Shown here: positions 28,152 through 33,116 of the stretch, piece after piece
Layout: the number at the start of each line of letters is the position of its first letter
Position numbering within the stretch: the stretch's first letter is position 1
Source: a virus
DNA length: 33,116 nt
IMG/VR virus record: IMGVR_UViG_3300042526_001040
Coordinates: 1 to 33,116 of that record
Reading direction: 5' to 3' (one strand)
The notes under the pieces: generated by a model
What the model was told of the DNA's origin: nothing
Databases searched by the model: none
Seen by the model: only the letters and a program-made list of their open reading frames with translations
Made by a program: the position numbers and the translations under genes

Positions 28152-30155
28152 TCAGGCAACTTCGTTCCAGACCATCGTTTGCTTTTCGGCGTTGCGGCAG
28201 CCCCACGCCATCCAGCCCTTGAGGATGAAACCGAGGGTGTCCGGGGCGGGATCGGCGCTGACAATCGTCGGGCTCATCACACCGTTGAGCCAAGCCACCT
28301 GCATCGGAGCCAGACCACCACGGCCGCCCACGAGACCCCATCCCGTCGAGGAGGTGAGGAACTGCGTGCTCGCCACCGCATAACGGCCCGCGAGGCTGTT
28401 GGCACTCGGGAGCGTCTTGTTCTCGCCCGTGACCACGGTGCCGGCCTTCATCAAGTCGTTGGCGACGACGTCCAGCTCCGGCGGCACAAGGATCAACCGA
28501 CCCTGGATCACGATCGGCTTTCCGGCCGTGTTCTTCTGCCGCTCGATGAGGGCCTTCGCGGCCCGCAGCGAGGTGAGCGAGAGAGCATTTCCGGCCGCAG
28601 GCGAGACCGTGAGGTAGTAGCTGCTTGAGATGCCCGCGAGGAGCGTGGTGTAGAAGTCCTCGAGGAAGCCCATGCCGGCACCGTCGCCGAGCGCCGTGCC
28701 GAGCTCGTTGAATCGGCCGGTGTCGTCGTTGAGGAAATCTTCCAGCGTCCAAGCAGTGCATCGACCCCACAGATCAGCCTTGATCGTGCGGGTATCCTCG
28801 ATGAGCTTCGCATCCTCCAGTTTTCCGGAGTTGGTCGCTCGCTTGAAGGAGAAGTCGCCCATGGTGCGGACACCGGGGATCTGCTTCAGATCGTTGACCA
28901 TCTTTGGGGTGTGGATCTGCTTCCAGGGATCGGCGTTCATGACCGATTCCCAGCTATCGAGCACGAACTTCCCGTAGCTGGCCGAGAGGGTCGTGGGAAC
29001 GTCGTGCTGGCTGAAGGCAGCCTGAATCACTTCCTTGGAGTTGCCGAGGTGCATCCGGTTTTCGGGGGAGCTCCACCCGGCGGCGCGGGCCGCGCGGAGG
29101 AAGAACTCCTGGATGCCCATGTTCATCCGCTGGTCGTTGCCGGCGGTGAGCTCGTTTTCCTTGAACCGGCGGTGGAGGGCTTCGTCGCCCATCCCCGCGG
29201 CCATGCAGAGAGCCGCGACCGAAGCCATCACACTGAGGCCCGCCCCCTTCATCGACTGGCCGGCGATGTGGCCGGCGGGAGCCGTGCCGAAGCTCCCGCG
29301 GTGGGCCTGGAGCCCCTGAACGCGCTCAAGCTCGATCGTCGCGGCCTGCGCCTCGGCCTGAGCCTTGACGAGCTGGGCCTTCAGGATCTGCTGGGCCGTG
29401 TCATCACCGGCGCCTGCACCGTCACCACCCTTGGCGGCAACGATCGGCGCGGGGGCCGGGGGCGTGGGAGCCGGCGGGGTGCCGGCAGAGGCAGCGGGGG
29501 GAGCACCAGCCGCCACGTTGGTCGGCTCGGAGGTCCCCTCCGGGTTTCCGTTCGAGGGCTTCGACATTGAGGAACCTCCATTGCTCGCCTTCGCGGCGAT
29601 CGCGGCCGACGTCCCGGGGTCGGCTCCCTGCTGACAAATCGTTGCTTCGCGGAGCCGCCCCGAGCGGACCACGAGAATCGGACCGTCGAAGGTGCGGCCG
29701 TTGACCGTTACCTTCTCCTTCGGGCTGAAATATTCGGTTTCGTAGACGTCTCCGCCGACGCTCGCCTGCCACTCAAAGCCCTTGGCGGCCATCCGGACCA
29801 CGTGTTGCGTGATCTCGCTCTCGGTGTTGAGGAGCTGCCCCTGGAGAGCGATTTGCTTCCCGTTGTTGTCAACGGAGGTGGTCTGGCCCAGGAGCGAATC
29901 GGGGGAATAGGTGTCATGGACGTAGTTGATCGCGACCCGCTGACCACACTCAAAGCCCGCGAGGTCAATGACCATCGGGTAGTCGCTCCAGTACTGGCGA
30001 ATCGAATCGCCGGTGTAGAGCACCATGTCAACGGTGGGGATCCTGGGAGCGCCGGCAGAGCCGTCGGCGGCGCGGATCGACACGGCGCCCGTGAGCGAGA
30101 GCCCGTTGGTGCGGGCGGCGGCCTGGAGCTCGGCGGCAGCAAGGATCTTTGTCAT
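28152..30155 (-). CDS. Fused prohead protease-scaffold-major capsid protein
   Basis: 667 aa from ATG 30155, two bases after the portal stop and ten after GGGGA; an in-frame extension to 30179 lies inside portal. Domain 1 (to about 180): a herpes/HK97-type prohead protease with His in INYVHDTYSPDSLLG and Ser in FEWQASVGGDVYE (H80, S132 from this start). Domain 2 (about 195-290): disordered Pro/Ala-rich then coiled-coil sequence (LKAQLVKAQAEAQAATIELE), scaffold-like. Domain 3 (about 300-667): a Mu gpT-type major head protein (FFLRAARAAGW, SYGKFVLDSWESVMNADPW, GDFSFKRATNSGKLED, AKALIERQKNTAGKP, LILVPPELDVVANDLM). Domains 1 and 3 are usually separate genes. One chain would give a protease per capsid subunit, so an internal start at 29567 is probably used. 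The protease would remove itself and the scaffold during maturation. Confidence 0.88.
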   Translation of the reverse strand: MTKILAAAELQAAARTNGLSLTGAVSIRAADGSAGAPRIPTVDMVLYTGDSIRQYWSDYPMVIDLAGFECGQRVAINYVHDTYSPDSLLGQTTSVDNNGKQIALQGQLLNTESEITQHVVRMAAKGFEWQASVGGDVYETEYFSPKEKVTVNGRTFDGPILVVRSGRLREATICQQGADPGTSAAIAAKASNGGSSMSKPSNGNPEGTSEPTNVAAGAPPAASAGTPPAPTPPAPAPIVAAKGGDGAGAGDDTAQQILKAQLVKAQAEAQAATIELERVQGLQAHRGSFGTAPAGHIAGQSMKGAGLSVMASVAALCMAAGMGDEALHRRFKENELTAGNDQRMNMGIQEFFLRAARAAGWSSPENRMHLGNSKEVIQAAFSQHDVPTTLSASYGKFVLDSWESVMNADPWKQIHTPKMVNDLKQIPGVRTMGDFSFKRATNSGKLEDAKLIEDTRTIKADLWGRCTAWTLEDFLNDDTGRFNELGTALGDGAGMGFLEDFYTTLLAGISSSYYLTVSPAAGNALSLTSLRAAKALIERQKNTAGKPIVIQGRLILVPPELDVVANDLMKAGTVVTGENKTLPSANSLAGRYAVASTQFLTSSTGWGLVGGRGGLAPMQVAWLNGVMSPTIVSADPAPDTLGFILKGWMAWGCRNAEKQTMVWNEVA
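29565..29579 (-). promoter_or_regulatory. Internal ribosome binding site and start inside the capsid fusion
   Basis: On the minus strand GGAGG (29579 to 29575) lies seven bases before an in-frame ATG (29567 to 29565) that opens MSKPSNGNPEG. It falls exactly at the protease-scaffold boundary and would give a 471-aa scaffold-capsid protein without protease. It is a better ribosome site than that of the full-length start. Lambda C/Nu3 and many capsid genes use such nested starts. Seen: the site and its location. Inferred: use. Confidence 0.65.
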
Positions 30156-30156
30156 G

Positions 30157-31665
30157 TCAGTTGGTCCCCTGGGTTTCACGGTCGAGGGCCGCGAGGAGCC
30201 CGATGCCGGCAGTCGCTGCCGCCTGAGTCACCGCCTGGAGGTCGAGGCCGAGGCTCTTGGCAAAGGCCTGTTCGGCTGCCTTCTGCTGGAGCACCTTCCG
30301 CCAGTCGGCCCCGCGACGGCTGCACACATCCGCCAACGTGGTGGCGTTGCCGGAGAGGGCGACTTGCTCGGCCGTGGCTTCTTTGAGCGGGTCGATGTGG
30401 CTTGTGCCGTCCCAAGCCCATTCCCAGCTCCACTTGTCGCGGACCGGCAGCCCGTAGGGGATCACCCCCTTGAGCTGCACAGCCTCGTCGAGCCAGAGGT
30501 TAAGGAACGGGTTGAGAATCTTCCGCTCGATGGCGGCTTGGTTCGATTCGATCTTCCGCTTGTAGGCGATCCGGTCGCCCCGCATCGAGGAGTAGTTGCT
30601 CTGGCTCGCGTCCATGCACGCGACGACGTAGGGCATGTCGAGGGCGGAGCCGATCTGCGAGAGGATCCGCCGCTCAAACTCGGCAAACGTGCTCGTGGGA
30701 TGCTCGGCCTTCATCTGGACAGGTTCCCAGCCTTCCGGCGCGGCCATTCCCATGCCGCGAACGATCGGCATCGTCGCCCATAGCGGTTGCTCTGCGGAGG
30801 CGGCGGAGGCCGGCATCGTCGTCTTCAGGATCGCGGCGATGCTCGCGGCAAACTCGGCCGCCGACAGGGTGGCCATGGTGAACCGCCGCAGGATCGCGAA
30901 CAGCTCTAGCACCGGGGCGATCTCGGCCACGCCACGCTGGAGGCCGGGGCGCGTGGTGTGGGCCCAGTGGGTAACTAGCTTCGCGGGGATCCATTTCCCT
31001 TCAAAGCTGCCGCCGATATTCCACGTGCTGCCGGGGTGCTGATCGAGGAGGAAATACTCGATCGGGTTGCCGAAATCGTCGTACCGGATGCCGTTGACGA
31101 CTTCGGGCTCGGAGCGGATGAACAGCTCTAGAAACTGATCGGTCTCGCGGAGCACCCAGTCGAGTTGCACATCGTCGGCCCCGAAGAGCCCTTTGTTCAT
31201 CTGGAAAAGCCCGAACTGATCGCCGTCGGTGAGGTAGCTTTTCCGCGCGGTGCGGAGCTTGCCCGGCATGTCGATGGCGAGCATGTGCTCGAAAACGCGA
31301 TCCTCGACGAGCGACACGAGGCGCTGATCGACCCCCGCGCCGCAGTTGAGGAGGAGCCGCGGGCCGGTGCCCACAACGTCGTTGGCCAAGCGCGTCTGGA
31401 TGCCGGCGAGCCAGCCGTTATTTTGGGCCTCGGCGCGGGAACGGTTGCGGAGGATCCGCCGCACCTCGGGCCGGGCGGCGGAGTTGGCGTCCCACTGGTC
31501 GGCACTCGCGCCCCAGTGGTTTTTGTTGAGGTCGGTCGTCTGGGCGGCATCCCACCGGGCGTGAAGCGCCGAGGCGAGCGTCGTCCGCTGTTCGGAGACG
31601 GTCCGCTCCAAGGCGGAGATCCTCCCCCCCGTGATCGCGTCGGCGATGGTCCCCAGGATTCCCAT
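30157..31665 (-). CDS. Portal protein (lambda gpB family)
   Basis: 502 aa from ATG 31665. The dodecameric portal forms the DNA entry vertex. It matches the lambda-type portal family: RNRSRAEAQNNGWLAGI, TRLANDVVGTGPRLLLNC, WTRETDQF-like VLRETDQFLELFIRSEPE, WIPAKLVTHWAHTTRPG, PVLELFAILRRFTMATLS, and the C-terminal SYSSMR-type QSNYSSMRGDRIAYKRKIES. N-terminal residues 15-45 are helical. The last part (QKAAEQAFAKSLGLDLQAV) resembles the tails seen in this family. It sits between the gpW-like joiner and the capsid gene, in canonical order. Confidence 0.92.
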   Translation of the reverse strand: MGILGTIADAITGGRISALERTVSEQRTTLASALHARWDAAQTTDLNKNHWGASADQWDANSAARPEVRRILRNRSRAEAQNNGWLAGIQTRLANDVVGTGPRLLLNCGAGVDQRLVSLVEDRVFEHMLAIDMPGKLRTARKSYLTDGDQFGLFQMNKGLFGADDVQLDWVLRETDQFLELFIRSEPEVVNGIRYDDFGNPIEYFLLDQHPGSTWNIGGSFEGKWIPAKLVTHWAHTTRPGLQRGVAEIAPVLELFAILRRFTMATLSAAEFAASIAAILKTTMPASAASAEQPLWATMPIVRGMGMAAPEGWEPVQMKAEHPTSTFAEFERRILSQIGSALDMPYVVACMDASQSNYSSMRGDRIAYKRKIESNQAAIERKILNPFLNLWLDEAVQLKGVIPYGLPVRDKWSWEWAWDGTSHIDPLKEATAEQVALSGNATTLADVCSRRGADWRKVLQQKAAEQAFAKSLGLDLQAVTQAAATAGIGLLAALDRETQGTN

Positions 31666-31667
31666 GG

Positions 31668-31916
31668 TCAGGGCGAATCCTCCGGGGTGTAGCTCTGCCC
31701 CATTGGCGAGGAGGGAACCGCCTGGGCGTAGCGAAGGGCCGCAAACGGGTTGCCGCCAACGCTCGCGGCGCCGGCAAACTTTGCGGCGGCGATCTGGTCG
31801 GCGAGGCTGTGTTGCTCCACCTCGATCGCGTCGGTCTTCGTGCGCTTGGGCGCGCCGACAGCCCCGACCGAATCGGCGACAGACTGCGCGAGCGCGGCAA
31901 CGTCGATGTCGGCCAT
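31668..31916 (-). CDS. gpW-like head-tail joining protein
   Basis: 82 aa from ATG 31916, two bases before portal. Lambda W is about 68 aa and lies at this place between terminase and portal. The middle shows the typical Q-H-S-L-A-D-Q-I-A helix (EVEQHSLADQIAAAKFAG). The C-terminal tail is Pro/Ser-rich. Assignment by position, size and one helix; moderate confidence. Confidence 0.65.
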   Translation of the reverse strand: MADIDVAALAQSVADSVGAVGAPKRTKTDAIEVEQHSLADQIAAAKFAGAASVGGNPFAALRYAQAVPSSPMGQSYTPEDSP

Positions 31917-31995
31917 GGGGTGGATTCCGGGAGGTTGAAGCTCCGGCGAGAACCGGGGCCTCCTCGGAATCTATCCCTGCCCGCCGGTCGTTCCG

Positions 31996-32011
31996 GGGGG
32001 TCCGCCGCTGG
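31996..32011 (-). repeat. Intergenic 16-bp motif, copy 1
   Basis: Minus strand CCAGCGGCGGACCCCC, five bases after the terminase stop codon, identical to 18948-18963. The gap to the gpW-like gene is 100 bases, long for this operon, and otherwise empty. Confidence 0.55.
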
Positions 32012-32016
32012 TGGGC

Positions 32017-33116
32017 TTATCGCATCATGGCGGCCAGCTCGGCGGCGCGGGCGGCGATCTCGTCGGATGTGACCACCTTGCGGGCCTTGTGGCGGTCCAT
32101 GATCGTCGCCCCGATCGCCTCTACCCCGGAGTAGCTCGCGGCCACAGCAGACCCCACCAAGCAATCCCACCAGTGGTTGTCCTGGCCGGGGGTGAGGCTC
32201 CAGAGATCGCAGGCCCGCTCCCGGGAGATCGCGCGGGTGGGGTATTCGCTCGCGAGGTGATCGGCCAGGAGGTCGTGGGGCTTCCCCGAGTGGATCGTGA
32301 TCCTCGTGGTGTCGCCGTCGCCGAGCTTGAGCCGGCCGGCCACCATCGATTTCCACACGTTGGTATCCCACTGGAGGTGCCGCACCTTCTCCGTCGTGCT
32401 CGTGCGCCAGTTGGCCCCCTGCCTCTCGCCGGGGGGCGGGGCCTTGTCGGTGAGCGTGCGGCCGGCCACGCCGACGTAGCGGCCCTGGGAGGGGAGCACC
32501 CGCGTTCCCCAGGGCGAGCGGCGCGCAAACTCCCGGACGACGTTGGAGCTTTGCTGCCAGTTGGCATCCACGAGCATGAGCGAGAGCTTGCTCGTGGCAT
32601 CGTCCCACTCGTGGCCCACTTCGCGATTCATGAGATCCTTGCAGACCACATCGAGCCCCTGGGAGATCGCGGTCTCAAGGCTCGCGCCACCGGCGGCATC
32701 CACGAGCGTCCTCCCGGCCTCGCGGAGCGTGAAGTAAGGGCGGCCTTGGTCGGGGTAGGCGCCGTAGCCGACGATATGCCCGCGGAGCCCCGGGCCCCAA
32801 GCGGCCACGAGCCAGTAAAGCAAATCCTTCTGGACGTCGATGAAGCCCGTGAGCGTGTTGGTGCCCGTGGGCATCTTCCAGGCAAGCGCCGAGATCACGT
32901 GTGCCCGGACGTCTGCCACCGTGACCGCGGCGGTTTTACTGTCGTCTTGGAGGGGCTCGTTTTGGCACTCGGTCGCGAAGTAGTCGGCACCGCGATCGAT
33001 GAGGAGGTTGTAGGCGTGTTGGATCGCGCTGGTCTCGGTGTCGCGGGAGAAACAATGCTCCCACGACACGACAGCGCCGGCATCCATCGCGATCCGGTTG
33101 GCGGCATAGTAATCGT
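32017..33116 (-). CDS. Terminase large subunit, GpA family (5' end beyond window)
   Basis: 366 residues visible; the frame stays open to the window edge (DYYAANRIAMDAGAVVSW), so the ATPase half is outside and the visible ATG at 33087 is internal. The part seen is the nuclease half: EISALQ-like TSAIQHAYNLLIDRGADYF, the GpA marker FIDVQKDLLYWLVAAWGPG, a VWKSMVAGRLKLGDGD segment and the late DNHWWDCLVGSAVAASY. It cuts concatemeric DNA at packaging; GpA relatives make cohesive ends. The small terminase subunit must lie to the right. A C-terminal ARAAELAAMMR helix may bind portal. Confidence 0.9.
   Translation of the reverse strand, partial: DYYAANRIAMDAGAVVSWEHCFSRDTETSAIQHAYNLLIDRGADYFATECQNEPLQDDSKTAAVTVADVRAHVISALAWKMPTGTNTLTGFIDVQKDLLYWLVAAWGPGLRGHIVGYGAYPDQGRPYFTLREAGRTLVDAAGGASLETAISQGLDVVCKDLMNREVGHEWDDATSKLSLMLVDANWQQSSNVVREFARRSPWGTRVLPSQGRYVGVAGRTLTDKAPPPGERQGANWRTSTTEKVRHLQWDTNVWKSMVAGRLKLGDGDTTRITIHSGKPHDLLADHLASEYPTRAISRERACDLWSLTPGQDNHWWDCLVGSAVAASYSGVEAIGATIMDRHKARKVVTSDEIAARAAELAAMMR

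Noticed and set aside
1-33116. CRISPR arrays, insertion sequences or terminal inverted repeats
   Set aside because: No regularly spaced direct repeats, transposase motifs or matching window ends were seen.

Overview
This window looks like most of a temperate, long-tailed (siphovirus-type) phage genome or prophage from a G+C-rich bacterium. I suspect a planctomycete host. This rests on recalled family resemblance of the integrase and the tail-assembly chaperone pair and on the high G+C; no search was possible. No 16S rRNA or unambiguous host housekeeping gene is present.

Layout, left to right. (1) 1-1640: a frameshifted small gene, a perfect 20-bp operator with a consensus -35 box at its centre, a ferritin-like gene and an XRE-family regulator. 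(2) 1644-2678: a tRNA-Arg(ACG)-like sequence with no paired acceptor stem beside a tyrosine integrase, the probable attachment region; 1-1640 may therefore be host flank or the other phage arm. (3) 2885-8902, minus strand: a tightly overlapping run of small, mostly membrane or secreted proteins around a membrane-anchored papain-like cysteine peptidase. An HNH nuclease and an unknown protein, in DNA of visibly lower G+C, lie at its downstream end. (4) 8903-9147: a regulatory hub with a hairpin, repeated elements and a plus-strand promoter carrying an operator. (5) 9148-10380, plus strand: a short early operon (small ORF, MerR/excisionase-type HTH, prim-pol primase domain, small ORF). (6) 10409-33116, minus strand, read right to left: terminase large subunit (cut by the window edge), gpW-like joiner, lambda-type portal, fused protease-scaffold-major capsid protein, decoration and completion proteins, two collagen-like fibres, a LamG protein, an HNH nuclease, a glycan cassette (GH130-like propeller, SAM methyltransferase, GT2 glycosyltransferase), tail completion and tube proteins, a frameshifted tail-assembly chaperone pair, tape measure, tail-tip proteins, a metallophosphoesterase and a dATP/dGTP diphosphohydrolase-like protein.

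How the parts work together. Head and tail genes form one long transcription unit with ATGA, TGATG or few-base junctions, so translation is probably coupled throughout. Dosage appears to be set by local devices: an internal start inside the capsid fusion, two strong hairpins flanking the decoration gene, and a -1 frameshift in the tail chaperone. The glycan genes sit between tail genes with the same tight spacing, which suggests they serve the virion, or host-surface recognition, and are not a loose passenger. The 3.7-8.9 kb run is the best candidate for a lysis or envelope-interaction module, because no standard endolysin is visible.

The most interesting leads are the protease-scaffold-capsid fusion with its internal start, the unannotated -1 frame of the tail chaperone, the papain-like peptidase with small membrane proteins, the glycan cassette, and a set of repeated intergenic elements.
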